NCBI RefSeq assembly: GCF_001666755.1
Contig: NZ_LZJC01000151.1
Coordinates: 1-64,000 of the forward strand
Source: Mycobacterium sp. E1214
GTDB lineage: Bacteria; Actinomycetota; Actinomycetes; Mycobacteriales; Mycobacteriaceae
Reading direction: 5' to 3'
DNA: 64,000 nucleotides
Part shown: positions 50,653 to 59,883 of the stretch, piece by piece
How the letters are laid out: each line of letters begins with the position of its first letter
Numbering within the stretch: position 1 is the stretch's first letter
Made by a program: the position numbers and the translations under genes
The notes under the pieces: model-generated
What the model saw: the letters and a program-made list of their open reading frames with translations, nothing else
What the model was told of the DNA's origin: nothing
Database searches by the model: none

Positions 50653-52493
50653 AGCCGTACCCGTTCAGCGCCATCGTCGGTCACGACCAACTGCGGCTCG
50701 CGCTGCTGCTGTGCGCGGTGCGCCCGGAGATCGGCGGCGCGCTGATCCGCGGCGAGAAGGGCACCGCCAAGTCGACGGCCGTGCGCGGGCTCGCGTCACT
50801 GTTGGCGGCCGCCACCGGCGGCGCCGGCGGCGGCTTGGTCGAAATGCCTTTGGGCGCAACCGAAGACCGGGTGGTCGGCTCGCTGGACCTGCAGCGGGTG
50901 CTGCGCGACGGCGAGCACGCGTTCTCACCCGGCCTGTTGGCGCGCGCCCACGGCGGCGTCCTGTACGTCGACGAGGTGAACCTGCTGCACGATCACTTGG
51001 TCGACGTGCTGCTGGACGCGGCCGCGATGGGCCGGGTGCACGTCGAACGCGACGGCATCTCGCATTCGCACGAGGCGCGGTTCGTGCTGATCGGCACGAT
51101 GAATCCGGAGGAGGGCGAGCTGCGTCCCCAACTGCTGGACCGCTTCGGCTTGACGGTCGACGTGCGGGCCTCGCGGGACGTCGACGTCCGGGTGCAGGTC
51201 GTCCGGCAGCGGATGGCCTACGAGGCCGACCCGGACGGGTTCGCCGAGCGGTACGCCGACGCCGAGGCCGATCTCGCTCGCCGGATCGCCGAGGCGCGCG
51301 CCCTGGTCGCCGACGTGGACCTGCCGGACGCCGAGCTGCGCCGCATCGCGGCCGTGTGCGCGGCGTTCGACGTCGACGGCATGCGCGCCGATCTGGTGGT
51401 GGCCCGCACCGCCGTCGCACACGCCGCGTGGCGGGGCGCCGCAACCGTTGCCGAGCAAGACGTCCGGGTGGCCGCCGAGCTGGCGTTGCCGCACCGGCGC
51501 CGCCGCGATCCTTTCGACGACCCGGGCATCGACCGCGACCAGCTCGACGACGCGTTGGCGCAGGGCGGACCGGACGCCGAGCCCGATCCCGACCCTCCGG
51601 GCGGTGGAGCGCCGGATCACGGGGAAAACGTTGCGCCGCAGCAGGATTCGGGGCCTGGCTCGGCGGCGCCGGCGCCGCGGACGACGCCGAGTGCGCCGCC
51701 GTCGAAGACCTTCCGCGCCCGGGCGTTGACGGTTCCGGGGGTGGGGGTCGGGGCCCCCGGGCGCCGGTCGCGGGCGCGCAACGCCACCGGCAGCGTCGTG
51801 GCGGCCGCCGACGGCGACGACGCCAGCCCCGGCGCTCACGGGCTGCACCTGTTCGCCACCGTGCTGTCGGCCGCCGCGCGGGCCGGGCGCGGCCCGCTGC
51901 GGCCCCGGCCCGAGGACGTGCGGCGGGCCGTCCGCGAGGGTCGCGAGGGCAACCTGGTGATCTTCGTCGTGGACGCGTCGGGCTCGATGGCCGCGCGCGA
52001 CCGCATGGCCGCGGTCGGTGGGGCCACCCTGTCGTTGCTGCGCGACGCCTACGAACGCCGAGACAAGGTCGCCGTCATCACCTTTCGCCAGCAGGAGGCG
52101 CGCCTGCTGCTGCCGCCCACCTCGAGCGCCCACATCGCCAGCCGGCGGCTCGCCCGCTTCGATACCGGCGGCCGCACGCCGCTGGCCGAGGGGCTGCTGG
52201 CCGCGCGCGCGCTGACCGTCCGGGAGAAGGCGCGCGACCGGGCGCGGCGCGCGTTGGTGGTGTTGCTCACCGACGGCCGGGCCACCGCGGGCCCGGACCC
52301 GTTGGGCCGCAGCCGCGCCGCGGCGGCCCGCCTGGTGGCCGAGGGCACCGCCGCGGTGGTGGTGGATTGCGAAACGTCGTTCGTGCGGCTCGGGCTGGCC
52401 GAGCAGCTGGCCCGCCAGCTCGGAGCGCCGGCGGTCCGGTTGGAACAGTTGCACGCGGAGTCCCTGACGCGCGCGGTGCGCGACGTCGCCTGA
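50649..52493 (+). CDS. Magnesium/cobalt chelatase-like AAA+ and VWA protein
   Basis: A 614-residue fusion of a ChlI-type AAA+ domain and a ChlD-type von Willebrand A domain, orthologue of Rv2850c. Walker A is GEKGTAKS at residues 35-42; VLYVDEVNLLHDHLVD is Walker B; GTMNPEEGELRPQLLDRFGL is sensor 1. An acidic Pro-rich linker (about 300-360) leads to the VWA domain with MIDAS Asp442-x-Ser-x-Ser (DASGS). Such subunits drive metal insertion into tetrapyrroles; the cob genes downstream point to a cobaltochelatase. GTG 50649 overlaps the upstream stop. Confidence 0.88.
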   Translation: MKPYPFSAIVGHDQLRLALLLCAVRPEIGGALIRGEKGTAKSTAVRGLASLLAAATGGAGGGLVEMPLGATEDRVVGSLDLQRVLRDGEHAFSPGLLARAHGGVLYVDEVNLLHDHLVDVLLDAAAMGRVHVERDGISHSHEARFVLIGTMNPEEGELRPQLLDRFGLTVDVRASRDVDVRVQVVRQRMAYEADPDGFAERYADAEADLARRIAEARALVADVDLPDAELRRIAAVCAAFDVDGMRADLVVARTAVAHAAWRGAATVAEQDVRVAAELALPHRRRRDPFDDPGIDRDQLDDALAQGGPDAEPDPDPPGGGAPDHGENVAPQQDSGPGSAAPAPRTTPSAPPSKTFRARALTVPGVGVGAPGRRSRARNATGSVVAAADGDDASPGAHGLHLFATVLSAAARAGRGPLRPRPEDVRRAVREGREGNLVIFVVDASGSMAARDRMAAVGGATLSLLRDAYERRDKVAVITFRQQEARLLLPPTSSAHIASRRLARFDTGGRTPLAEGLLAARALTVREKARDRARRALVVLLTDGRATAGPDPLGRSRAAAARLVAEGTAAVVVDCETSFVRLGLAEQLARQLGAPAVRLEQLHAESLTRAVRDVA

Positions 52494-52516
52494 GGCGCAC
52501 GGAGAGGAGTAGCGCT

Positions 52517-53131
52517 GTGCCACAAGGTGTCCCGGTTCGGGTTCCCGACGACGGCCTCACCACGCGGGCCCGGCGCAACGCGCCGGTGCTGGCGGTGCAC
52601 ACCGGCGCGGGCAAAGGAAAGTCGACCGCGGCCTTCGGGATGGCGCTGCGGGCGTGGAACGCCGGGCTGGCCGTCGCGGTCTTCCAGTTCGTCAAGAGCG
52701 CCAAGTGGAAGGTGGGGGAGGAGGCGGCGTTCGCCCGGCTCGGCCGCCTGCACGACGAGCACCGCGTGGGCGGGCCGGTCGAATGGCACAAGATGGGCGC
52801 CGGCTGGTCGTGGACCCGCAAGGCGGGTAGCGAGGTCGACCACGCGGCCGCCGCGGCGGACGGCTGGCGGGAGATCGCGGCCCGGCTCGCCGCGCAACGC
52901 CACGACTTCTACGTGCTCGACGAGTTCACCTACCCGCTGAAGTGGGGTTGGGTGGACGTCGACGACGTGGTCGACACGCTGCTCGCGCGGCCGGGCCAGC
53001 AGCACGTGGTGATCACCGGGCGCGACGCCCCGCCGCGCCTGCTCGAGGCCGCCGATCTGGTGACCGAGATGGCCAAGGTCAAACACCCGATGGACGCCGG
53101 CCGCAAAGGCCAGAAGGGCATCGAGTGGTGA
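52517..53131 (+). CDS. cobO: Cob(I)yrinic acid a,c-diamide adenosyltransferase
   Basis: CobO/BtuR, 204 residues, adds the 5'-deoxyadenosyl group to cob(I)yrinic acid a,c-diamide. Walker A-like VHTGAGKGKST (residues 28-37), FQFVKSAKWKVGEE, WHKMGAGWSWTRK, FYVLDEFTYPLKWGW and VITGRDAPPRLLEAADLVTEM are the family landmarks. GTG 52517 has GGAGAGGAG upstream. The stop TGA (53129-53131) overlaps the GTG of cobB, so the two are coupled. Orthologue of Rv2849c. Confidence 0.95.
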   Translation: MPQGVPVRVPDDGLTTRARRNAPVLAVHTGAGKGKSTAAFGMALRAWNAGLAVAVFQFVKSAKWKVGEEAAFARLGRLHDEHRVGGPVEWHKMGAGWSWTRKAGSEVDHAAAAADGWREIAARLAAQRHDFYVLDEFTYPLKWGWVDVDDVVDTLLARPGQQHVVITGRDAPPRLLEAADLVTEMAKVKHPMDAGRKGQKGIEW

Positions 53132-54558
53132 GTGTCCCCGCGGTGGTGATCGCCGCGCCCGCGTCGGGCAGCGGAAAGACCACGGTGGCAACGGGTTTGA
53201 TCGGCGCGCTGCGCCGCGCCGGTCACGTGGTGGCGCCGTTCAAAGTGGGCCCGGATTTCATCGACCCCGGCTATCACGGCGTCGCGGCCGGCCGCGCGGG
53301 CCGCAACCTGGACCCAGTCATGGTCGGCGACGCCCTGATCGGCCCGCTGTACGCCCACGGCGCCGGCGGCGCGGACATCGCGGTGATCGAGGGCGTGATG
53401 GGCCTGTTCGACGGGCGCATCGGCGCTGCCCCGAGCGTCCCGGCCACCGGGTCCACCGCGCACGTGGCCGGGCTGGTCGGCGCGCCGGTGCTGTTGGTGG
53501 TCGACGCCCGCGGGCAGAGCCAGAGCGTCGCCGCGCTGCTGCACGGCTTCTCGACGTTCGACCCGGCGACGCGCATCGCCGGGGTGATCCTGAACCGGGT
53601 CGGCTCGCCCCGGCACGAGCAGGTCTTGCGGCAGGGCTGTGAACACGCCGGACTCCCGGTGCTGGGCGCCATCCCACGCAACGCCGAATTGGAGCTGCCG
53701 ACAAGGTATTTGGGGCTGGTGACGGCCGTGGAATACGGGCGGCGGGCCCGCGCGGCCGTCGACGCGATGACGGAGCTGGTGGCCCGGCACGTCGACGTGG
53801 CCGCCGTCGCGGCGGTCGCCGCGAGCCGGGTCCCCGACGCCGCCTGGGAGCCCGCGGCCGCGTTGTCGCCCGGCGTCGAGCGCGCGGCCGGGCGCGCCAC
53901 CGTGGCCCTCGCGGCCGGCAAGGCGTTCAGCTTCGGCTACGCCGAACACGCCGAGCTGCTGGCCGCCGCGGGCGCCGACGTGGTCGCGTTCGACCCGCTC
54001 GTCGACCCGTTGCCCGACGCGACGGACGCGGTGCTGTTGCCGGGCGGTTTCCCCGAACAGTTCACCGCCGAGCTCTCGGCCAACGACGCCGTGCGCCGGC
54101 AGATCAACGCGCTGGCTGCCGCCGGCGCGCCCATCCACGCGGAGTGCGCCGGGCTGATCTATCTGGCTGCCGAGCTCGACGGGCAACCGATGTGCGGGGT
54201 GCTGGCCGGGTCGGCGCGCTTCACCTCGCGCCTCACCCTGGCCTATCGCGAGGCCGTCGCCGTGGCCGATTCGCCGCTGTACACCGCGGGCCAGCGGGTC
54301 GTCGGGCACGAATTCCACCGCACCGTCGTGGCGTTCGACCGGCCCTACGCGCCGGCGTGGCGGTACCGCGTCCACGACGGGGCCTCCGGCGCGGACCCGA
54401 CGCGCGACGGCGCCGTGCACGCCGGCGTGCACGCGTCGTACCTGCACACGCATCCCGCGGCGGCTCCCGAGGCCGTCGGCCGGTTCGTCGCACACGCGGC
54501 GGCGCGGGGCTACGGGCGCGCGGGTCGGCGGGACGGGACGCCCGCGGGCAGCCACTAG
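53128..54558 (+). CDS. cobB: Cobyrinic acid a,c-diamide synthase (CobB/CbiA)
   Basis: A 476-residue amidotransferase that converts cobyrinic acid (or hydrogenobyrinic acid) to its a,c-diamide with glutamine and ATP. The N-terminal ATP domain has AAPASGSGKTTVATGLIGAL, FKVGPDFIDPGYH and EGVMGLFDG; the GATase domain has VLLPGGFPEQF and the nucleophile Cys in IHAECAGLIYLAAEL, plus a C-terminal His (SYLHTHPAA). Orthologue of Rv2848c, about 20 residues longer. GTG 53128 overlaps the cobO stop. Confidence 0.95.
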   Translation: MSVPAVVIAAPASGSGKTTVATGLIGALRRAGHVVAPFKVGPDFIDPGYHGVAAGRAGRNLDPVMVGDALIGPLYAHGAGGADIAVIEGVMGLFDGRIGAAPSVPATGSTAHVAGLVGAPVLLVVDARGQSQSVAALLHGFSTFDPATRIAGVILNRVGSPRHEQVLRQGCEHAGLPVLGAIPRNAELELPTRYLGLVTAVEYGRRARAAVDAMTELVARHVDVAAVAAVAASRVPDAAWEPAAALSPGVERAAGRATVALAAGKAFSFGYAEHAELLAAAGADVVAFDPLVDPLPDATDAVLLPGGFPEQFTAELSANDAVRRQINALAAAGAPIHAECAGLIYLAAELDGQPMCGVLAGSARFTSRLTLAYREAVAVADSPLYTAGQRVVGHEFHRTVVAFDRPYAPAWRYRVHDGASGADPTRDGAVHAGVHASYLHTHPAAAPEAVGRFVAHAAARGYGRAGRRDGTPAGSH

Positions 54559-54567
54559 GCTTGCCGG

Positions 54568-55776
54568 GTGACCGAGAACGCCTACCTGGTGGGACTGCGG
54601 CTGGCGGGCAAAAAGGTCGTGGTGGTCGGCGGTGGCAACGTGGCCCAGCGCCGGCTGCCGCTGCTCATCGCCAGTGGCGCGGACATCCACGTGATCGCGC
54701 GCGCCGCCACCCCGGCCGTCGAGGCGATGAGCGGGATCAGCCTGTCGTTGCGCGCCTACCGCGAGGGCGACCTGGACGGCGCCTGGTACGCCCTCGCGGC
54801 CACCGACGACGCGCAGGTGAACGCGGCCGTGGTCGCGGAGGCCGAACGGCAGCGGATCTTTTGCGTGCGGGCGGACATCGCGGTCGAGGGCACCGCGGTC
54901 ACCCCCGCGTCGTTTCGCTACGCGGGGTTGTCGGTGGGCGTGTTGGCCGGCGGCGAGCATCGCCGCTCGGCGGCCATCCGGTCGGCGATCCGGGAGGCGC
55001 TGCAGACGGGAGCCATCGCGCCCGAAACCTCGGCCACCGGCGACGACGTGATCCGCGGCGGGGTGGCGCTGGTCGGGGGCGGTCCCGGAGACCCGGAGCT
55101 GATCACCGTGCGCGGGCGCCGGCTGCTCGCGCAGGCCGACGTGGTGGTGGCCGACCGGCTGGCGCCGCCGGAGCTGCTCGCCGAGCTGTCGCCGCACGTG
55201 GAGGTCATCGACGCCGCCAAGATCCCCTACGGCCGGGCCATGGCCCAGGACGCCATCAACCACACCATGATCGAGCGGGCCCGCGCGGGCAGCTTCGTGG
55301 TCCGCCTCAAGGGCGGCGATCCCTTCGTCTTCGCGCGCGGTTACGAGGAGGTGCTGGCGTGCGTCGACGCGGGGATCCCGGTGACCGTCGTGCCGGGTGT
55401 GACAAGTGCCATAGGGGTGCCCGCCCTGGCGGGCGTTCCGGTGACTCATCGGGCCGTAAATCACGAGTTCGTGGTGGTCAGCGGCCATCTCCCACCCGGT
55501 CATCCCGAATCGTTAGTGAATTGGGATGCGTTGGCCGCAATGAGCGGGACCATCGTTTTGCTGATGGCCGTCGAGCGCATCGAGCTCTTCGTGGACGCGC
55601 TGCTGAAAGGCGGCCGACCAGCGGATACACCGGTCCTGGTGGTCCAGGAGGGTACGACGGCGGCTCAGCGCACTTTGCGGGCCACCCTCACCGACACGCC
55701 GGAAAAGATCCGGGCGGAGGGTATCCGACCTCCCGCAATCGTCATCATCGGGGCGGTCGCGGCGTTCGGGGCTTAA
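54568..55776 (+). CDS. cysG: Siroheme synthase / uroporphyrinogen III C-methyltransferase
   Basis: A 402-residue bifunctional protein. The N-terminal half (to about residue 165) is the precorrin-2 dehydrogenase/ferrochelatase with the NAD motif VVVVGGGNVAQRR; the C-terminal half is the SAM-dependent uroporphyrinogen III methyltransferase with VALVGGGPGDPELITVRGRR, VVADRLAPPELL, RLKGGDPFVFARGYEE and VPVTHRAVNHEFVVV. It makes precorrin-2 and siroheme, linking corrinoid and sulfite/nitrite reductase cofactor synthesis. Orthologue of Rv2847c, 10 bp after cobB. Confidence 0.94.
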   Translation: MTENAYLVGLRLAGKKVVVVGGGNVAQRRLPLLIASGADIHVIARAATPAVEAMSGISLSLRAYREGDLDGAWYALAATDDAQVNAAVVAEAERQRIFCVRADIAVEGTAVTPASFRYAGLSVGVLAGGEHRRSAAIRSAIREALQTGAIAPETSATGDDVIRGGVALVGGGPGDPELITVRGRRLLAQADVVVADRLAPPELLAELSPHVEVIDAAKIPYGRAMAQDAINHTMIERARAGSFVVRLKGGDPFVFARGYEEVLACVDAGIPVTVVPGVTSAIGVPALAGVPVTHRAVNHEFVVVSGHLPPGHPESLVNWDALAAMSGTIVLLMAVERIELFVDALLKGGRPADTPVLVVQEGTTAAQRTLRATLTDTPEKIRAEGIRPPAIVIIGAVAAFGA

Positions 55777-55809
55777 ACGGTTCTTAAGATTACTGTAAGG
55801 TAACCCTTT

Positions 55810-57426
55810 ATGACGGCTCTCAACGACTCCGAGCGCGCTGTCCAGAACTGGACCTCTGCGCGCCCCGATCGTCCGGCCCCCGCGCGCGCGATGTTCCCGG
55901 CGGAGACCGCCGCGAAGCCGCCGGCGAAGACCGCCGCCACTCGGATCAGCAAGTATTACCCCGCCTGGCTACCGTCGCGCCGGTTCATCGCGGCGGTCAT
56001 CGCGATCGGCGGCATGCAATTGCTCGCGACCATGGACAGCACCGTCGCCATCGTGGCGCTGCCCAAGATCCAGAACGAGCTGAGCCTGTCCGACGCCGGG
56101 CGCAGCTGGGTGATCACCGCCTACGTCCTGACGTTCGGCGGCCTGATGCTGCTCGGCGGCCGGCTCGGCGACACCATCGGACGCAAGCGCACGTTCATCG
56201 TCGGCGTCGCCCTGTTCACCATCTCGTCGGTGCTGTGCGCCGTTGCCTGGGACGAGGTGACCATGGTCATCGCGCGGCTCTCCCAGGGCGTCGGGTCGGC
56301 CATCGCCTCGCCGACCGGTCTGGCGCTGGTGGCGACCACGTTCCCGAAGGGCCCGGCACGTAACTTCGCGACGGCGGTGTTCGCGGCGATGACCGCCATC
56401 GGCTCCGTGATGGGGCTGGTGGTCGGCGGGGCGCTGACCGAGGTGTCCTGGCGGCTGGCGTTTCTGGTCAACGTGCCGATCGGCCTCGTGATGATGTACC
56501 TCGCCCGCACCGCGCTGCGGGAAACCCACCGCGAACGAATGAAGCTCGACGCCACCGGGGCCATGCTGGCTACCCTCGCGTGCACCGCGGCCGTATTCGC
56601 CTTCTCGATGGGCCCGGAGAAGGGTTGGGTGTCGATCACCACCATCGGGTCCGGTGTGGTGGCACTGGGCGCCGGCCTGGCCTTCATCGTCGTGGAGCGC
56701 ACCGCCGAGAATCCGGTGGTGCCCTTCGACCTGTTCCGGGACCGCAACCGGCTGGTCACCTTCATCGCGATCTTCTTGGCCGGTGGGCTGATGTTCAGCC
56801 TGACCGTCTGCATCGGCCTGTACGTGCAGGACGTGCTGGGTTACAGCGCGCTGCGCGCGGGCGTCGGCTTCATCCCGTTCGTCATCGCCATGGGCATCGG
56901 GCTGGGCATCTCCTCGCAGCTGGTGTCGCGGTTCTCGCCGCGGGTGCTGACCATCGGCGGCGGCATCCTGCTGTTCTGGGCGATGCTCTACGGCTGGGCG
57001 TTCATGCACCGCGGCGTCGCATACTTCCCGAACCTGGTGTTGCCGATCGTGGTCGGCGGCATCGGCATCGGCATGGCCGTCGTCCCGCTCACGCTGTCCG
57101 CGATCGCCGGCGTGGGCTTCGACCAGATCGGCCCCGTGTCCGCGGTCACGTTGATGCTGCAGAGCCTGGGCGGGCCGCTGGTGCTGGCGGTCATCCAGGC
57201 CGTCATCACCTCGCGGACCCTGTACCTGGGCGGCACCACCGGCCCGGTGAAGTTCATGAACGAGGCGCAGCTGCACGCGTTGGACCACGGCTACACCTAC
57301 GGTCTGCTGTGGGTGGCGGGCGTGGCCGTCATCGTCGGCGGCGCGGCACTGCTCATCGGTTACACCCCCGACCAGGTCGCGCACGCGCAAGAGGTCAAGG
57401 AAGCGATGGACGCCGGGGAGCTGTAG
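55810..57426 (+). CDS. efpA: MFS drug-efflux transporter EfpA
   Basis: A 538-residue major facilitator of the 14-helix DHA2 type, orthologue of the M. tuberculosis efflux protein Rv2846c. A cytoplasmic N-terminal extension (residues 1-55) precedes the first helix. Motifs: GGMQLLATMDSTVAIVALPK (helix 1, motif D1), RSWVITAYVLTFGGLMLLGG, GRLGDTIGRKRTFIVG (motif A) and RLSQGVGSAIASPTGLAL (motif C region). It is expected to export lipophilic compounds or lipids by proton antiport. ATG 55810; its spacer contains an imperfect inverted repeat around CTTA-n-TAAG (55780-55806). Confidence 0.94.
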   Translation: MTALNDSERAVQNWTSARPDRPAPARAMFPAETAAKPPAKTAATRISKYYPAWLPSRRFIAAVIAIGGMQLLATMDSTVAIVALPKIQNELSLSDAGRSWVITAYVLTFGGLMLLGGRLGDTIGRKRTFIVGVALFTISSVLCAVAWDEVTMVIARLSQGVGSAIASPTGLALVATTFPKGPARNFATAVFAAMTAIGSVMGLVVGGALTEVSWRLAFLVNVPIGLVMMYLARTALRETHRERMKLDATGAMLATLACTAAVFAFSMGPEKGWVSITTIGSGVVALGAGLAFIVVERTAENPVVPFDLFRDRNRLVTFIAIFLAGGLMFSLTVCIGLYVQDVLGYSALRAGVGFIPFVIAMGIGLGISSQLVSRFSPRVLTIGGGILLFWAMLYGWAFMHRGVAYFPNLVLPIVVGGIGIGMAVVPLTLSAIAGVGFDQIGPVSAVTLMLQSLGGPLVLAVIQAVITSRTLYLGGTTGPVKFMNEAQLHALDHGYTYGLLWVAGVAVIVGGAALLIGYTPDQVAHAQEVKEAMDAGEL

Positions 57427-57435
57427 CTTCCCCGC

Positions 57436-57627
57436 TCACACCGGCCGCCGCCGCGGCGGCATCAGCGCGAGCGCGACCAGAATTGCGGCGCCCCCCGCCG
57501 CCAGGGGAACGGCGCATTCGCGACGGCCGCCTGGCCCGGTACCCACCTGGTCGGCAGAATAGGCAACGGCAGCGCGCAGCCCGGTCCTCGGGTGCGCAAA
57601 CGCAGGCCGGCGGCTAGGGCAGTGCAT
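57436..57627 (-). CDS. Small membrane-tail frame, doubtful
   Basis: A 63-residue frame convergent with efpA. Its C-terminal half has GRRECAVPLAAGGAAILVAL then ALMPPRRRPV, a hydrophobic segment followed by a basic tail, as at the end of a wall-anchored or tail-anchored protein. The N-terminus is Arg/Pro-rich and unremarkable. It could be a tiny membrane protein or a remnant of a larger gene. No family is recognised. Confidence 0.25.
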   Translation of the reverse strand: MHCPSRRPAFAHPRTGLRAAVAYSADQVGTGPGGRRECAVPLAAGGAAILVALALMPPRRRPV

Positions 57628-57648
57628 CGACAGGTCACCGAGCGGGCG

Positions 57649-58119
57649 TCATGCCAATCGCGTCATGTCCTTGATCAGCTGTGAGACGGCCGAGGCCGAC
57701 GCGATGTGCCTGCCCCGCGAGTCGGACAGCTCCCCGCTGAGCAATACGGTGGCGCTCGTCACCTGATCCACGCGCGCGTCGGCGACGAAGACGGCGCCGG
57801 TGCCCGCGCGCAGGTAGTTCACCGTCATCGTCAGCGTGGGGCAGGGGTGGCTGGTGACCAGCGAACCGCAGTGCGTCACGGCCTGATCGAGCATCTCGGC
57901 GATCGCGCCCCCGCTGAGCCCGACGAAGTTGTACGAGCCGGGCCCCGGCTCGTAGCAGACGCGCAAGCACCGCTGCGCGCGCGAGCCCTCGAGCATCCGC
58001 GCCCGCAACGCCGAAAGGTTGCCTGGCAGAGCGCTGTTCGCGTGCGCGATCCACTCGGCCTCCGACAGCGCAGCTCCCGCACCGCCGAATAGGCCCAGAT
58101 AGCCATCCTGGTCAAGCAC
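57649..58119 (-). CDS. PaaI-type hotdog thioesterase
   Basis: A 156-residue single hotdog-domain protein. YEPGPGSYNFVGLSGGAIAEMLDQA matches the thioesterase motif of the PaaI family (in parts: GPGSYNFVGLSGG, IAEMLDQAVTHCG), followed by TLTMTVNYLRAGTG and RHIASASAVSQLI. It is expected to hydrolyse acyl-CoA thioesters. ATG 58119 lies eight bases inside the 3' end of the ECF sigma gene, so both are one transcriptional unit, and it fits the acyl-CoA enzymes on the other side of the locus. Confidence 0.75.
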   Translation of the reverse strand: MLDQDGYLGLFGGAGAALSEAEWIAHANSALPGNLSALRARMLEGSRAQRCLRVCYEPGPGSYNFVGLSGGAIAEMLDQAVTHCGSLVTSHPCPTLTMTVNYLRAGTGAVFVADARVDQVTSATVLLSGELSDSRGRHIASASAVSQLIKDMTRLA

Positions 58120-58699
58120 GGTCGAAGCCGTGATCCCGGGCGACGTCGGCCAGCGACTCGCGCAACCGGCGCCGGGCCGCGTGCAGCCGCGACATCACCG
58201 TCCCGATGGGAATGTCCAGGATGTCCGCGATCTCGCGGTACCGGTAGCCGTGGACGTCGGCGTAGTACACCGTCATCCGCAGGGTCTCGGGCAACGCCTC
58301 CAGCGCGTCGATCACCTTGCGGTCCGGCACCCGCTCGAGCGCGTCGAGCTCCGCGGGCCGGCAATACGACGGCTCGTAATGGCGCCGGCGCGCCAGGTGT
58401 TGCCAGTCTCCGATGTCGCCGCTCAGGTGCTCGGTGGGACGGCAGCACAGTTTGCGGTGATTATTGATCCAGGTGTTGTGCATGATGCGGCACAGCCAGG
58501 CCCGCAGCCGGGAGCCCTCACGAAACGTGTGGAACTGGCGGTAGGCCTTAAGCATGGTCTCTTGCACCAGGTCCTCGGCGTCCGCCCGATTGCGGGTCAA
58601 ACGCCTTGCGGCGCCGTACAAGTCGTCGAGAAGCGGGATCGCATCACGCTCGAAACGAGCGGTCAGGTCCGGGCTCATCTCGGTGCACTCGTTACGCAT
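58112..58699 (-). CDS. ECF-type RNA polymerase sigma factor
   Basis: A 195-residue ECF sigma factor. Region 2 has LTRNRADAEDLVQETMLKAY then AWLCRIMHNTWINNHRK; region 4 has ALEALPETLRMTVYYADVHG then YREIADILDIPIGTVMSRLHAARRRLR. It resembles the SigE/SigH-like group. No gene with a clear anti-sigma (zinc-binding) signature is adjacent; a 156-residue thioesterase follows. ATG 58699 is chosen because a small upstream frame ends two bases before it; GTG 58705 and ATG 58678 are alternatives. Confidence 0.88.
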   Translation of the reverse strand: MRNECTEMSPDLTARFERDAIPLLDDLYGAARRLTRNRADAEDLVQETMLKAYRQFHTFREGSRLRAWLCRIMHNTWINNHRKLCCRPTEHLSGDIGDWQHLARRRHYEPSYCRPAELDALERVPDRKVIDALEALPETLRMTVYYADVHGYRYREIADILDIPIGTVMSRLHAARRRLRESLADVARDHGFDRA

Positions 58700-58701
58700 G
58701 A

Positions 58702-58845
58702 TCACGCGGTCCGATTGCCGGTGTGGGCCGCCGCGCGCTCCGGCGGAGCCTGCAGTGGCTGCGCGGTTCGGCGTAACCGAAAGACCTCGCCGCCGGCGCC
58801 CGGTCGTTGGGCCGACTGACGCAACGATGCGATGTTCGATCTCAC
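58702..58845 (-). CDS. Possible 47-residue peptide upstream of the sigma factor
   Basis: A short frame from GTG 58845, whose stop TGA (58702-58704) is two bases before the sigma ATG 58699, as expected for translational coupling. The peptide is Arg/Ala/Gln-rich, has one Cys-free basic core and matches no known family. Codon use is not decisive at this length. It may be a leader or a spurious frame. Confidence 0.3.
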   Translation of the reverse strand: MRSNIASLRQSAQRPGAGGEVFRLRRTAQPLQAPPERAAAHTGNRTA

Positions 58846-58867
58846 CCGAATACCCCCTGTGCCCGCG

Positions 58868-59815
58868 TCATCCGGTGGGTTGTCGCGCTTCGGCGTGCCT
58901 GACGTCGCGCAGCAGCTCTTCAGTGCGCGCAATACTCTCCGGGCTGTCGCCGAAGGGATCACCGGCGAACTCGTCCACCCCCGCGTTGCGTAACTCCTCG
59001 ATGCGGTCGGACACGGTGGCTTCGTCACCGACCAGCAGCGTGTCCTCCGGGCCCGCGTACCCCTCGCGATCCAGCATCGCGCGATAGGACGGCAACGTCC
59101 CGTAAATCGCGAACTGCTCGGCGGCCTTGGCGCGCATGCGGTCGACGTCATCGGTGACGCAGACGGGAAGCAGGGCGATGACCTTCGCCGATCCCTCGGG
59201 CCGGCCGGCGGCGGCCGCGGCCTCGCGCAGGCCCGGACCGATGTGCGTCGCCAACGTCTTCGGGCCGGTCATCCAGGTGATCGTGCCGGCGGTGCGCCGG
59301 CCGGCCAGGCGGAGCATCTGCGGGCCCATGGCGGCGATATAGACGGGCGGCGTTGGCGCCCCGGGAATCTGCAACGACCCGCGGGTGGTGATCCGCTCGC
59401 CAACCGCGTCCGCCGCGTCCCCGGCCAGCAGCGGCAGCAACCCGTCGAGGTACTCGTTGATCAGCCGGACCGGCTTCTCCCAGGGGATTCCCCACAGCTC
59501 CTCGCTCATACCGGGATGGTTGACGCCCAGGCCCAACAGGAACCGGCCGTTGGACAAGACGTTGAGCGTCAATGCGCGCTGCGCGGTCATCATCGGGTGC
59601 GCCACCTGGACGGGCAGCACCGCGGCGCCGATCTCGATGTCGGGGACCTCGCGGAAAGCCACCGCCAGCACGCTCGCCAGGTCGGGTTCCCAGGGCAGCT
59701 GCGGTGACCATACGCGGTCAAAACCCAAGTCGCGCAGCCGATGGACACGCTCGAGATAGTTATCGATCGACGACGCCGTGCCGTCGGAGAGATAACTGCA
59801 TACGCTGATCTCCAT
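58868..59815 (-). CDS. LLM-class F420-dependent oxidoreductase
   Basis: A 315-residue luciferase-like monooxygenase-family enzyme (TIM barrel). EISVCSYLSDGTASSIDNYL, LRDLGFDRVWSPQLPWEPDL, IGAAVLPVQVAHPMMTAQRA, GRFLLGLGVNHPGM and PPVYIAAMGPQMLRLAG are typical of the F420-dependent mycobacterial group. ATG 59815 has AAGGAG upstream. The substrate is unknown; F420H2-dependent reductases commonly act on lipids or xenobiotics. The open frame upstream to 60340 is antisense to the SDR and is rejected. Confidence 0.85.
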   Translation of the reverse strand: MEISVCSYLSDGTASSIDNYLERVHRLRDLGFDRVWSPQLPWEPDLASVLAVAFREVPDIEIGAAVLPVQVAHPMMTAQRALTLNVLSNGRFLLGLGVNHPGMSEELWGIPWEKPVRLINEYLDGLLPLLAGDAADAVGERITTRGSLQIPGAPTPPVYIAAMGPQMLRLAGRRTAGTITWMTGPKTLATHIGPGLREAAAAAGRPEGSAKVIALLPVCVTDDVDRMRAKAAEQFAIYGTLPSYRAMLDREGYAGPEDTLLVGDEATVSDRIEELRNAGVDEFAGDPFGDSPESIARTEELLRDVRHAEARQPTG

Positions 59816-59883
59816 GGTGACTCCTTCGTCAGCGAAAGTCGTTTGCGGGAGGGGGTTTCGGTAGTATCGCGGTAGGGGCGCCG

